In this document: piece by piece, positions 26,544-35,001 of the stretch
How the letters are laid out: each line of letters begins with the position of its first letter
Position numbering within the stretch: position 1 is the stretch's first letter
Source of the DNA: PHAA01 sp022706565
Lineage (GTDB): Bacteria; Bacillota; Syntrophomonadia; Syntrophomonadales; Syntrophomonadaceae
NCBI GenBank assembly: GCA_040769385.1
Contig: JAXGLD010000001.1
Span: 1-64,000 of the forward strand
Direction of reading: 5' to 3'
DNA length: 64,000 nt
Program-made: the position numbers and the translations under genes
The notes under the pieces: model-generated
Database searches by the model: none
What the model saw: only the letters and a program-made list of their open reading frames with translations
Told to the model about the DNA's origin: nothing

Positions 26544-27575
26544 CTAGGCCACCGATACCAGGTCTTGCGAGGCTTCCGCCAGCTGGCTCAGTTTATGCTG
26601 AGCGGCGCCGCTGTCGATGATCTCCCCGGCCAGTTTTATGCCTTCTGCCAAAGAATCCGCTTGGCCGCCGATCAACAACGCTCCGGCCGCATTCAAGACG
26701 ACCGCCTGGCGCCGGGGACCTCGGTTGCGCCCCGAGAATACGTCCCGGATTACGCCGGCGTTGACTTGCGGAGTCCCGGTAGCGATGTCCTCCAGCCGGC
26801 AGCGGGTCAGGCCGAAATCCTCCGGCGCGATCTCATAGCTGGTGATAGCCCCGTCGCGTATCTCTCTGACACTGGTCTTTCCCAGCAGGGAGATCTCGTC
26901 CAGCCCATCCAGGCCATGCACGAACAACCCGCGGGTGTAACCTAGGGACAGGGCGATCCGGGCCACGGTGTCCAGCAGCTCCGGCTTATATACGCCCAGG
27001 AGATGACGCGAGGCGCGGGCTGGATTGATCAGAGGGCCGATGATGGTATAGAAGATGGTCTTAATGCCCAGAGCCTGTTCGGGCGGCAACACCTTGTGCA
27101 TGACGGGATGAAACAGGGGGGCATAGATAAACGCGATGCCGATCTCTTCAATGAGCTTCTCGACGGCACGCGGGCTGAGGTTGATCTCCACCCCCAGGGC
27201 CTCCAGGACATCGGCGCTGCCGGACAGGCTGGAGATGGACCGGCTGCCGTGTTTGGCCACCGGGATGCCAGCAGCGGCGGCTACCAGGGCGACTGCCGTG
27301 GAGATGTTGAAGGTGCTCAATCCCCCGCCCGTGCCGCAGGTATCCAGGAGTTCACCGTCCACCCGGGGGGACAGGGGGATACAATTATCCCGCATGGCCT
27401 GGGCTATGGCCGTTATCTCGGTGATGTTCGGGCCCTTCATCAGCAGGGCCACCTGAAATCCGGCGATCTGCACATCGCTCAGCTTATCGTCATTTATGGC
27501 GGTGATTACTTGGTAGGCTTCATCAAAGGTTAAATCCTGATTGGCGGTCAATTTACTCAATACTCCAGCTAACAT
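26544..27575 (-). CDS. trpD: Anthranilate phosphoribosyltransferase
   Basis: This 343-residue enzyme transfers phosphoribose from PRPP to anthranilate. It has the PRPP loop LLDTCGTGGGLSTFNIST, KHGSRSISSLSGSADVLEALG, and the late motif PLINPARASRHLLGVY. ATG 27575 follows GAAGGAG. Anthranilate would come from TrpE/TrpG, which are not encoded here. PRPP could come from the Prs at 38.7 kb. The gene begins after a 427-bp gap downstream of trpA. Confidence 0.93.
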   Translation of the reverse strand: MLAGVLSKLTANQDLTFDEAYQVITAINDDKLSDVQIAGFQVALLMKGPNITEITAIAQAMRDNCIPLSPRVDGELLDTCGTGGGLSTFNISTAVALVAAAAGIPVAKHGSRSISSLSGSADVLEALGVEINLSPRAVEKLIEEIGIAFIYAPLFHPVMHKVLPPEQALGIKTIFYTIIGPLINPARASRHLLGVYKPELLDTVARIALSLGYTRGLFVHGLDGLDEISLLGKTSVREIRDGAITSYEIAPEDFGLTRCRLEDIATGTPQVNAGVIRDVFSGRNRGPRRQAVVLNAAGALLIGGQADSLAEGIKLAGEIIDSGAAQHKLSQLAEASQDLVSVA

Positions 27576-28002
27576 TTTATCCGCTCCTTCAAATCGATAT
27601 AGTAAATGGTTCTGTTCTCAACTAGGTCCGTAACCATTTCTGATCGGGTACCCTCACCCGGTTCGGTATCCTCACCTGGCCCGGTATTCTCACTTGGTCC
27701 GGTGCCCTCATCTGGTCCGGTGCCCTCACTGGGTCTCGTCTGGTCTCCGCTCGTCTCTTCTAGGCTCCACCCCATTTCCTTGCTCGATCTGCGTGGCGGA
27801 TGGTCCTTTTGGCCTCACCTGTCCCACCGCTACATTCCTTATTCTTGAAGAGAAAACCAGAGCCTATGTAAAGCCCTGGTCTCACTCTCCAAAAACCAAG
27901 CTCAACAAGCTAATCTCACCCTCATCTCTTCTCATCTCATCGTACTAAATTGCCCTGGCAGGGTGTCACGTCCGGTTCCCGTGACAGCTTTTCGGCTCGC
28001 CG
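27576..28002. other. 427-bp gap in the trp operon with five 18-bp repeats
   Basis: Five degenerate 18-bp units run from 27653 to 27742 (for example CTCACTTGGTCCGGTGCC). On the minus strand they lie in a 68-codon frame (27775-27569) whose product is a Glu/Gly/Thr/Pro repeat protein overlapping the trpD start. That frame has a poor start and I do not call it a gene. A 7-bp dyad (TGTCACG/CGTGACA) lies at about 27965-27987. No trpE or trpG remains are visible. Confidence 0.6.
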
Positions 28003-28791
28003 TCAGGCGATCCGATCTTCCGACCCCATGGCCTCCTTAAGGGTTTGCACAAATTCGGCCACCCGGGGCACACACTCGGTTCCATATCGTTCCACGATTT
28101 TCACGATGGCACTGCCCACGATGACCCCGTCCGCCAAGCCCGCCATTTCCGCCGCCTGCTCCGGCGTGGATACGCCAAAACCGACGGCGCAGGGAATATC
28201 CCTGGTTTCCTTGACCAGTCTGACCATCTCCCCCACGTCGGCGCTGATCTCCTGGCGCACTCCGGTTACCCCCAGGGAGGATACACAATAGATGAATCCC
28301 TCGGCCTCGCGGGCGATCATGCGGATGCGGTCCCGGGAAGTGGGCGCGATGAGCGATATCAGATCGACCCCGTATTGGCGGCAATAGGGCAATAATTCTC
28401 CCTTCTCTTCAAAGGGGAGGTCGGGCACTATCAGCGCGTCGATGCCGGTTTCAGAGCACCGTTGCAGGAAGCGGCTCGCCCCATAGGTGAACACCGGGTT
28501 GACATAGGTCATGAAGGCCAGGGGGATGTCGCAGGTCGCGCGGACCCGGCTGACCATGGCGAATATGCCGTCGATGGTGGTACCCGCGGCCAGGGCGCGC
28601 TCATCGGCCCGCTGGATCACCTCCCCTTCCGCCACCGGGTCGGAGAAGGGGATGCCCAGCTCGATGAGGTCCGCACCCGCCTCCGCCATCTTAATCACCA
28701 GTTGTTCGGTCACCTCCATATTCGGATCACCGGCGGTGATAAACGGGATAAAGGCTTTGCCGCGGGCGAATGCCTGTCGTATCCTAGTCAT
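28003..28791 (-). CDS. trpA: Tryptophan synthase alpha chain
   Basis: This 262-residue TIM-barrel subunit splits indole-3-glycerol phosphate. The catalytic Glu is in ADLIELGIPFSDP, the catalytic Asp in ALIVPDLPFEE, and the phosphate site is GFGVSTPEQ plus VIVGSAIV. I chose ATG 28791 (MTRIRQAFARG); the longer frame to 28830 lies inside trpB. It overlaps trpB by 8 bp (ATGACTAG), so alpha and beta are made in equal amounts. Confidence 0.94.
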   Translation of the reverse strand: MTRIRQAFARGKAFIPFITAGDPNMEVTEQLVIKMAEAGADLIELGIPFSDPVAEGEVIQRADERALAAGTTIDGIFAMVSRVRATCDIPLAFMTYVNPVFTYGASRFLQRCSETGIDALIVPDLPFEEKGELLPYCRQYGVDLISLIAPTSRDRIRMIAREAEGFIYCVSSLGVTGVRQEISADVGEMVRLVKETRDIPCAVGFGVSTPEQAAEMAGLADGVIVGSAIVKIVERYGTECVPRVAEFVQTLKEAMGSEDRIA

Positions 28792-29968
28792 AAATATCGA
28801 CCCTCCTGTGGCGTGCGATGGCGGCGACATCCTTATCGCCGCGACCGGACAGATTTATTACCACTATCTGATTGCGGCCCATCTCCGGGGCTATTTTCCG
28901 GGCATAAGCTACCGCATGGGCGCTTTCGATGGCCGGGATAATGCCTTCCGTGCGGGCCAGGTATTCGAATCCCTGAACGGCTTCCTCGTCGGTGACCGGA
29001 ACATACTGGGCCCGGCCCGAATCAGCCAGGTGGGCGTGCTCGGGGCCGATTCCCGGGTAGTCCAGCCCCGCGGATATCGAATAGACCGGCGCGATCTGAC
29101 CGTCCTCATTCTGGCAGAAATATGATTTCATACCGTGGAAAATCCCCACCGTTCCGGTGGTTATGGTGGCAGCGTGCTTGCCCGTGGAGATCCCCCGCCC
29201 GGCCGCTTCGCATCCGATCAGGCGAACCCCGGGGTCGCCGATAAAATCGTAGAACAGCCCCATGGCATTGCTCCCGCCGCCCACACAGGCCAGCAGGACA
29301 TCGGGCAGGCGGCCTTCCTTCTCTAGTATCTGCTGGCGGACCTCGCGGCCGATGATGCTTTGAAAATCGCGCACTATAGTGGGGAACGGATGCGGTCCCA
29401 TCACCGAGCCTATCACATAGTGGGTATCCTCGACCCGGGCGGTCCACTCCCGCATGGTCTCATTTACCGCGTCCTTCAGGGTTTGGGTGCCGCTGGTGAC
29501 CGCATGCACCCGGGCGCCCAACAACTCCATCCGGTAAACGTTGAGGGCTTGGCGGTCGGTGTCCTCCTTGCCCATATAGATGTCGCACTCCATGTCCAGC
29601 AATGCCGCTGCGGTGGCGGTGGCCACCCCGTGCTGGCCGGCGCCGGTTTCGGCGATGACCCGGGTCTTGCCCATCTTCCTGGCCAGCAGCACCTGGCCCA
29701 GGACATTGTTGATCTTGTGCGACCCGGTATGGTTGAGGTCCTCCCGTTTGAGATAAATCCTGGCCCCGCCCAGGTCCCTGGACATCTTCTCCGCATAGTA
29801 CAGCGCCGAGGGCCGGCCGGCGTAGTTTTTCAGCAACCCCTCCAATTCACCCTGAAAATCAGGATCGTTCTTGTAACGATGATAGGCTTCTTCCAACTCG
29901 ATGACGGCATTCATAAGGGTCTCGGGAATGAACTGGCCGCCGTGGATTCCAAACCGTCCTTTTACCAT
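28784..29968 (-). CDS. trpB: Tryptophan synthase beta chain
   Basis: This 394-residue PLP enzyme joins indole and serine. The PLP Lys85 is in HTGSHKINN, with ETGAGQHGVATA, the phosphate loop CVGGGSNAMG, and the C-terminal LSGRGDKD. I chose ATG 29968 (MVKGRFGIHGG) behind AAGGGG; the frame runs on to 30121, but that part is the T-box leader. It is the first gene of the unit. The putative order trpB-A-D-C-F differs from the usual E-G-D-C-F-B-A. Confidence 0.95.
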   Translation of the reverse strand: MVKGRFGIHGGQFIPETLMNAVIELEEAYHRYKNDPDFQGELEGLLKNYAGRPSALYYAEKMSRDLGGARIYLKREDLNHTGSHKINNVLGQVLLARKMGKTRVIAETGAGQHGVATATAAALLDMECDIYMGKEDTDRQALNVYRMELLGARVHAVTSGTQTLKDAVNETMREWTARVEDTHYVIGSVMGPHPFPTIVRDFQSIIGREVRQQILEKEGRLPDVLLACVGGGSNAMGLFYDFIGDPGVRLIGCEAAGRGISTGKHAATITTGTVGIFHGMKSYFCQNEDGQIAPVYSISAGLDYPGIGPEHAHLADSGRAQYVPVTDEEAVQGFEYLARTEGIIPAIESAHAVAYARKIAPEMGRNQIVVINLSGRGDKDVAAIARHRRVDIYD

Positions 29969-30016
29969 AATAAGCGCCCCTTTTTTGATGAAATGGGTGT
30001 AAAGTGCCTGCCCAAT

Positions 30017-30291
30017 AAAAAAAGCCTTTGTCTCCATAACTGGGACAAAAGCCTGCACTTCTGCGGTACCACCCAAATTGACGATAAATCGCCCTCTCGA
30101 CTTGCATACTATCATATGCACCCTACTGATAACGGACAGGGTTCCCGTCAGCGCCTACTCTCATTACGATTTCGGACTGCCCTCGCAAGTCCATTCAGCA
30201 TGTTCCGGTATGCCGCATTCGCACCTGCCGCGGCTCTCTGGGATACCTTCCCGTACCTACTTCTCTCGCTCATCGGTTTTTTCGTTTTGTG
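30017..30291 (-). ncRNA. Tryptophan T-box riboswitch leader of the trp operon
   Basis: Read on the minus strand, the leader holds the conserved T-box sequence GGGTGGTACCGCAG (30074-30061) and a stem-I region GAGAAGTAGGTACGGG. A specifier loop GAATGGACTTGCGAG contains the codon TGG at 30193-30191, the Trp codon. A terminator stem (GCTTTTGTC/GACAAAGGC) follows, then seven T (30023-30017). Uncharged tRNA-Trp would pair with TGG and with the T-box bulge, melt the terminator and allow transcription of trpB onward. Confidence 0.93.
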
Positions 30292-30297
30292 GAACCG

Positions 30298-30326
30298 ATT
30301 CTACCATCTTCTTCGGCCGCCGTCAA
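30298..30326 (-). promoter_or_regulatory. Promoter of the T-box/trp operon
   Basis: TTGACG (30326-30321) and TAGAAT (30303-30298) are separated by 17 bp on the minus strand. Transcription would start near 30291, exactly at the 5' end of the T-box leader. Confidence 0.75.
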
Positions 30327-30337
30327 TCCATCTGGTC

Positions 30338-30366
30338 AATAACTTGGGGCCTGTCCCCAAGTTATT
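30338..30366. repeat. 29-bp intergenic palindrome, copy 2
   Basis: Arms AATAACTTGGGG/CCCCAAGTTATT with CCTGT as loop on the plus strand, so it is inverted relative to copy 1. It sits 12 bp upstream of the trp -35 box. Confidence 0.95.
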
Positions 30367-30555
30367 GGGGGTCATGTATACGGGGCCCCCTCAGGTTAGC
30401 AGCCTTCGGTGCTCTAAGGCAATAATATGCGGGCCTGTCCCCGTTTCATAAAAACAAACGAGCGCTGCCGTTTCCAGCAACGCCCGGGGGAAAGGTGGTT
30501 AGGTCACCATACCTCCAGGCTCCAGGTGACCGCGACCATATTACAATGAGAAGAC

Positions 30556-30585
30556 AAAGCACAAGAGCCCGCGCCCTTGTGCTTT
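30556..30585. repeat. 10-bp-arm hairpin between trp leader and methyltransferase gene
   Basis: Perfect arms AAAGCACAAG and CTTGTGCTTT around a 10-base GC-rich loop. It could end transcripts from the methyltransferase gene (minus strand), but the T-tract is weak. Confidence 0.45.
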
Positions 30586-30768
30586 ACGACCGGATGCAAT
30601 GTCCGAAAGCAACAGGCCGTCTATCACCATTCGACACTCATCTCATAAATCCTCTTTTTCTGTTTAAGATTTACTGCCGCCTGTTGATATCCGTAGCTTC
30701 CCCATCCGGGCGTAGTGCCCCGGGGACGGCACCCTGGCCCGGCATCCCCGGATATTTTTCCAGAATAA

Positions 30769-30797
30769 CTTGGGACTCGTTCCCAGTTGATGGCCGC
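30769..30797. repeat. Degenerate copy of the 29-bp palindrome
   Basis: GAATAACTTGGGACTCGTTC then CCAGTTGAT keeps the outer arms of the family with several changes. It abuts the methyltransferase stop at 30800. Confidence 0.6.
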
Positions 30798-30799
30798 TC

Positions 30800-31549
30800 T
30801 TATTTCTCCGCCACCACGATCAATCGCCGCGACTGCTTCCGGTCATAGGGGGCCATATCGAATCCGCCATAAATGTGGACCTGGCTGAAGCCGGCCTGGT
30901 CCAGGAGCTCCCGGTATTCGTCATCCAGGATGATGCGCAGGCGCACACTGTGGGTGACCATCTCATCCCGGCGGCTGCTGTGATAGACCTCGAGGTAATG
31001 GTAGGTTTGGAAGCCGTCCTCCCGGTCACGCACCAAGATCCGGGTGAAATCGCGGTTGTTGTCCACCAGATCGAAGCGCCGCCCTTCTTCCAGAGTGAGA
31101 TGGGTGGTACCCGAGGTCATTATCAAGATGCCGCCGTCCTTGAGGCGGGCGTGCATAGACCGGAAGGCGGTGAGCAAATCCTCCCGGGTGTGCATATGGG
31201 CGATAGACTGATTCATGCACAGAATGGCATCGAACTGGCGGCTCCACGCCTGTTCCAGGCAGCGGTAATCGACCCGCTTGGTGGTTGCCCGGATGCCGCT
31301 GTGGGCCAGCTGGGGCCGGCATACCTTCAGCATCGCCTCAGAAAGGTCACTGCCGTAAACCTCGATGTCCATCCGGGCCAGCAGGCGCAGGTGGGGACCG
31401 GTACCGCAGGCGCAGTCCAGGGCGGACTTCACCTGGTATTTGTCGAACACTTTTTGCAAGAAAGTCTTTTCGGTGGGATAAATTCTGGTCAATGCCTCAG
31501 CCTTGCCGTAACTGGCCGCCCATTCCGCGTACTCATCCCGTATTTTCAT
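30800..31549 (-). CDS. Class I SAM-dependent methyltransferase
   Basis: This 249-residue Rossmann methyltransferase has motif I LDCACGTGPHLRLLA at about 42-56, motif II VYGSDLSEAML, and later motifs CMNQSIAHM and RLKDGGILIM. Start ATG 31549 (MKIRDEYAEWAASYG) sits behind GAGGAGGATC. It resembles small-molecule methyltransferases of the UbiE/glycine-sarcosine type, but substrate residues cannot be read. The gene stands alone and ends at a degenerate palindrome. Confidence 0.85.
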   Translation of the reverse strand: MKIRDEYAEWAASYGKAEALTRIYPTEKTFLQKVFDKYQVKSALDCACGTGPHLRLLARMDIEVYGSDLSEAMLKVCRPQLAHSGIRATTKRVDYRCLEQAWSRQFDAILCMNQSIAHMHTREDLLTAFRSMHARLKDGGILIMTSGTTHLTLEEGRRFDLVDNNRDFTRILVRDREDGFQTYHYLEVYHSSRRDEMVTHSVRLRIILDDEYRELLDQAGFSQVHIYGGFDMAPYDRKQSRRLIVVAEK

Positions 31550-31711
31550 CCTGATCCTCCTCAAAAAGATGTGGAGCTGGAAGCAGGGGACACGGTCCCC
31601 ACAGCTTCCGGTCCCTGTTTGCACAGGTTAAGGGCCGTGTTCAGCGAACACAGCCCCTGGCCGGGCGCTCCCGACAATGTTTGGAATCTAATTCCCCTTC
31701 CTGATGCGCAG

Positions 31712-32074
31712 CTATTCCTGCGGGGTCATACTCCTCCTGGTCCTGAATCTGATGATCACAGTTTCCCCCAGCGTGTTGCCGTTGCGGGCCCGCAAGCCGG
31801 GCAAAAGGACTAGTCTGTACTCGGTGTCGGGCAGAAGTGGGTTTCTCGGCCTGATAAAGAGATTGCGGCGATTTGTAAACCCACTACGTGCGCTGACAAT
31901 GATGGGTACCCTGGTGCTGCCGCGGAAGAGCCTGATTTGGCTGCGGTTGTGGGCCACTTCGGATGCCACATTGAGGCTGAAGGTCGTTCTTATGCGCGGA
32001 TTTAAGGACACCCCGGTTTCCCCGTTACGGGGCGAAGAGCTGACAAATAACAAAGGACGGTTCCCTGCTGGCAA
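31712..32074 (-). CDS. Ig-like (SbsA/Big_5-type) domain protein
   Basis: This 120-residue protein has the pattern of one bacterial Ig-like domain: SSSPRNGETGVSLNPRI at the front, then RLFRGSTRVPIIVSA, and LPDTEYRLVLLPGLRARNG. Such domains usually occur in secreted or surface proteins, yet I see no signal peptide here. ATG 32083 lies too close to its AAAGGAG, so I prefer TTG 32074 at a normal distance. The protein is clearly related to the His/Asp-rich protein at 35.0-35.6 kb, aligning at both ends. Function unknown. Confidence 0.7.
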   Translation of the reverse strand: MPAGNRPLLFVSSSPRNGETGVSLNPRIRTTFSLNVASEVAHNRSQIRLFRGSTRVPIIVSARSGFTNRRNLFIRPRNPLLPDTEYRLVLLPGLRARNGNTLGETVIIRFRTRRSMTPQE

Positions 32075-32083
32075 ATTATTCAT

Positions 32084-32363
32084 CTCCTTTCGTGAAAATA
32101 TGGGAAACTGGTTAAACTGCTTTACTATATGCGAAATAATCCCAAAGGGTTAACGGGGTGTGGCCAAACCTCTTATCCCGGCGAAGGAGCTGAAATGCCG
32201 GCTGTACCGGGATTCGGGGGACAAGCACGGACCAATAACTTGGGGCCTGTCCCCAAGTTATTGCCGGGCGGATATCGGAATTGCATTGCCGGGGCTGATC
32301 GGCTTATCCGGCAGCAGCCCAAAGGAATCGCGCTCTGCCAAGTGGGGGGAATACCAGTGCATG
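32084..32363. other. Intergenic containing 29-bp palindrome copy 3 (32234-32262)
   Basis: AATAACTTGGGG/CCCCAAGTTATT arms with CCTGT loop on the plus strand (same orientation as copy 2). The rest of the stretch shows no supported gene. Confidence 0.85.
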
Positions 32364-32395
32364 AAAAAAGCCCCCCCGGAAAATCCGGAGAGGCC
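32364..32395 (-). terminator. Rho-independent terminator
   Basis: On the minus strand GCCTCTCCGG pairs with CCGGGGGGGC (two G-T pairs) around ATTTT, then six T. It ends the small gene at 32692-32456. Confidence 0.8.
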
Positions 32396-32455
32396 TATCC
32401 TATGTTAGTCTTGGGTTAATAACGTCTGAGTCATGGTTTATGGGGAGCTGCTGCC

Positions 32456-32692
32456 TTATTGCTCCTCATTGTCCTCCCGCCATTGCTGGGCCAGTTCTCC
32501 GCTGCATAGGGCCAGCAAAACGGCATTCACAATGTCGTCGATCTGGTGGCAATCGAGGCTGGTCATTGATTCCAGCACCGTTTGCAGCTGATGCTGCAGG
32601 TCGTGGATATCGACCCTGATAACCTGAGTCATGTTGGTGTTGATTTCCTTTTCCATCTGGTCCAGCATGGCATGAATCTTTCCATGTTCCAC
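32456..32692 (-). CDS. Small hypothetical protein
   Basis: This is a 78-residue acidic helical protein (VEHGKIHAMLDQMEKEIN to QQWREDNEEQ). I chose GTG 32692 because GAGGAGG lies 8 bp upstream; the frame is open to 32749. A good terminator follows. No family is recognised. The heptad-like spacing of Leu/Ile/Met suggests a helical bundle or coiled-coil dimer. Confidence 0.6.
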   Translation of the reverse strand: MEHGKIHAMLDQMEKEINTNMTQVIRVDIHDLQHQLQTVLESMTSLDCHQIDDIVNAVLLALCSGELAQQWREDNEEQ

Positions 32693-33085
32693 TGTATCAG
32701 CCTCCTCTGGTCGGGTGGGCCCCTGGTGAGCCCGCCCCGGGTTTGTCATCCATGCGGGTTTGACTCCACTCCTCCTGCCTTATGTTACCGACATGGTAAC
32801 ACGCGTTATATTCGGTTGTCAATGGTAATCGCATAGTGTTATAATTGCCAAAACAAATATTCCAACCGATGGTGAAAAAGGTATTTCCCGAGAGTAACTG
32901 TACTCGTGAGCAGCTGTAGAATCATGGTGCGATTGCACCTCCGGGGTCAGGCCAGGATTCGGGGAAGCAAGAGATTATCTCCAGGCATCGGGGATTCGCG
33001 GGGCAAAAGAACCGTACCCAGGCCCTGCGAGGCAATAGAACCGTCCCCATGCCCCGCAAAAGAATTTTGGAAGAGGAATGAGAGA
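32693..33085. other. Intergenic with short repeats
   Basis: Contains an imperfect direct repeat GGCAAAAGAACCGTACCCA (33002-33020) and GGCAATAGAACCGTCCCCA (33031-33049). AACCGTCCCCATGCC at 33039-33053 recurs inverted at 48486-48500. Otherwise no gene is seen. Confidence 0.6.
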
Positions 33086-34165
33086 ATGGGTGTTAGTCAA
33101 CGCATACAGAAGCTGCGCAAGGAGCGCAATATGAGCCAGGCCATGCTGGCCGAGAAGGCCGGGCTGAAACCGCCGGCCATATCTCAATATGAATCGGGGG
33201 TCCGCTCCCCCAACTTCGAGTCGCTGGTCAAACTGTCCAATGCCCTCGGAGTGCCGGGCGATTATCTGCTGATGGACCAGGAGGACATCATTCGGGAAGA
33301 TGTGGGGGATGCCCTCAGTCGGCTGATCGCCCACATCGCCGGGATGCTGGATTTCGAGAAACGCGAGATGCTGCTGGATTACGCCCTAATGCTGTTGAAA
33401 ACAAAACCCTCCAAGTCGATCCTGCCCTATTTTACCGATGCGCGAGCCTATGCCGAACATATTTTCACCGCCTTTGGGCGGGGGGAATTGCCGGTCGATT
33501 TGCAGCGTTTGCTGGGGCATCTCAAGGTGGGCTTGGTGGAGGCGCCCCTGGCCGACTGCGAGGGAATGCTGGTAAAGGGCAAGGAGAATATGATCATCAT
33601 CGACCCGGAACAGAGCGGGCGGCAGCGGCAGCGCTTCACCATCGCCACCCTGCTGGGGCACCTGGTCATGCCCTGGCATGCCGACACCGTCTACCGGGCC
33701 CGGGAGGAGTCTTCTTTCGCCACCGAAGATTCCCAGGAAATGGAGGCCCTGCGGTTCGCGGCCTGCCTGCTGATTCCACGCGAGGTGCTGACCCAGGACC
33801 TGTCGGCGCGGCCTGTCTCCCTGGATTCGCTGCATACTCTGGCGGGCGAGAAATACGACGTCTCGGTGTTTGCCCTGGCCAACTCGCTGGTCGACATCAA
33901 CCCGGACAAATTTGCGGTCATCCAGAGCGGCGGCAACAACATTATTAAAACCTTCCAGGGCACCCATCCCATTCGCGAGGATCTCGACCCCCGCAGCCTG
34001 GCGGCCGGTTTTATGAAAAATCCCCCCAAGGAGCGGGAGATCCGCACCGCCAGGATGGAGGAGGCGGTTTGGTTCCGCAAGGGCCGTCCCGGCGCCTACG
34101 TGCTGGAAGAATCGGTTTACAACCCCGAGCTGGGCAAGGTTCTTACCCTATTGACCGTACCATAA
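33086..34165 (+). CDS. XRE regulator with degenerate ImmA/IrrE-like domain
   Basis: This is a 359-residue protein. Residues 1-65 are a helix-turn-helix (RIQKLRKERNMSQAMLAEKA, KPPAISQYESG). The rest has the layout of the ImmA/IrrE metallopeptidases that cleave phage-type repressors, including a REESSFATEDSQEMEALRFA segment followed by ACLLIPREVL. The zinc motif HExxH is lost: its place reads ATLLGHLVMPWH, with Thr and Leu replacing the first His and the Glu. So it probably senses or binds rather than cuts. I chose ATG 33086 behind GAGGAATGAGAG. Confidence 0.8.
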   Translation: MGVSQRIQKLRKERNMSQAMLAEKAGLKPPAISQYESGVRSPNFESLVKLSNALGVPGDYLLMDQEDIIREDVGDALSRLIAHIAGMLDFEKREMLLDYALMLLKTKPSKSILPYFTDARAYAEHIFTAFGRGELPVDLQRLLGHLKVGLVEAPLADCEGMLVKGKENMIIIDPEQSGRQRQRFTIATLLGHLVMPWHADTVYRAREESSFATEDSQEMEALRFAACLLIPREVLTQDLSARPVSLDSLHTLAGEKYDVSVFALANSLVDINPDKFAVIQSGGNNIIKTFQGTHPIREDLDPRSLAAGFMKNPPKEREIRTARMEEAVWFRKGRPGAYVLEESVYNPELGKVLTLLTVP

Positions 34166-34399
34166 GAGCGTTTCATCCCCCTGGAGGGAAGCAACGGGGC
34201 CGTCCTGTTGCTTCCTTCCCGTGCTTCCGCAGGCCTTTCATCCCCCTCTGCCTCTATGCATACCAATCCCGCCCTTTGGATTTCGTAATTATATTTATAT
34301 ATAAAGGTCTACACTGGAGTTCCGCCGCCATAACCTTAAGCTCGGCAGGATTTCCCGTGATTGACTAAATCTGCAGATTTACTGGAAGGAGATGGGATT

Positions 34400-34837
34400 G
34401 TGCTGGGTGGCGAACGCAAACGCCTCGCATCCGCCAAACCGGGAGGGCTAAGACTGATGAGCCCCCAGGAGATTCACGATTTCGGCATCGAGATCGTGGT
34501 TGAACATATGGAGCAAGCCGGCTACCAGGATTTCAAGGTGTGCAGCCTGCTGAATACCGACCCCCAGATTCGCGCCGTCAAAGATGGACAGACCATCAAC
34601 GTGATAGTGAGGACTGCCATGTTCCCGGGACATGCCCAGCTGGTCCAGCGCGACTCGGTCCAGCAGACCCTGGACAATGCCCGCAGCAAAGGGGAATTGT
34701 GCTGTTTCGCCGCGGTGGAACTGTACCGCGCGGGTAACCCCGATAAAAAGAAGGCCCACTGGACCCTCCGGGAAGTGGGCGGGGACCATTTCTACATAAA
34801 CTATGGCGGCCTGCAGGAATTGATTATTTGGCAGTGA
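34400..34837 (+). CDS. Hypothetical protein
   Basis: This 145-residue soluble protein starts at GTG 34400 (AAGGAGATGG 4-8 bp upstream) or at ATG 34457 (GGGAGGG upstream). The core SPQEIHDFGIEIVVEHMEQA through QTINVIVRTAMFPGHAQLV to LCCFAAVELYRAG looks like an alpha/beta fold resembling nuclease- or restriction-associated small proteins. I cannot name the family. It follows the XRE/ImmA-like gene by 234 bp on the same strand. Confidence 0.6.
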   Translation: MLGGERKRLASAKPGGLRLMSPQEIHDFGIEIVVEHMEQAGYQDFKVCSLLNTDPQIRAVKDGQTINVIVRTAMFPGHAQLVQRDSVQQTLDNARSKGELCCFAAVELYRAGNPDKKKAHWTLREVGGDHFYINYGGLQELIIWQ

Positions 34838-35001
34838 TGGGTGGATGTGGCGGACCAACTGATTCGTTATCAGCAGGCCGGCGGCTCAAATCCTACGCTA
34901 AAAATCCATTTGGACACCAAACTAAATCGTCACCCAAAGAAACAGGGGGGGCTGCAGCACCCCCTGCCTGCAATGGTTTTTATATCGCCTTTCTTAAACG
35001 T

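Noticed and set aside
27569..27775. 68-codon repeat-rich frame before trpD
   Set aside because: Ribosome site is too close to the ATG and the product is low-complexity; kept only as an observation.
29969..30121. 51-codon N-terminal extension of trpB
   Set aside because: This stretch is the T-box antiterminator/terminator; the true start with ribosome site is at 29968.
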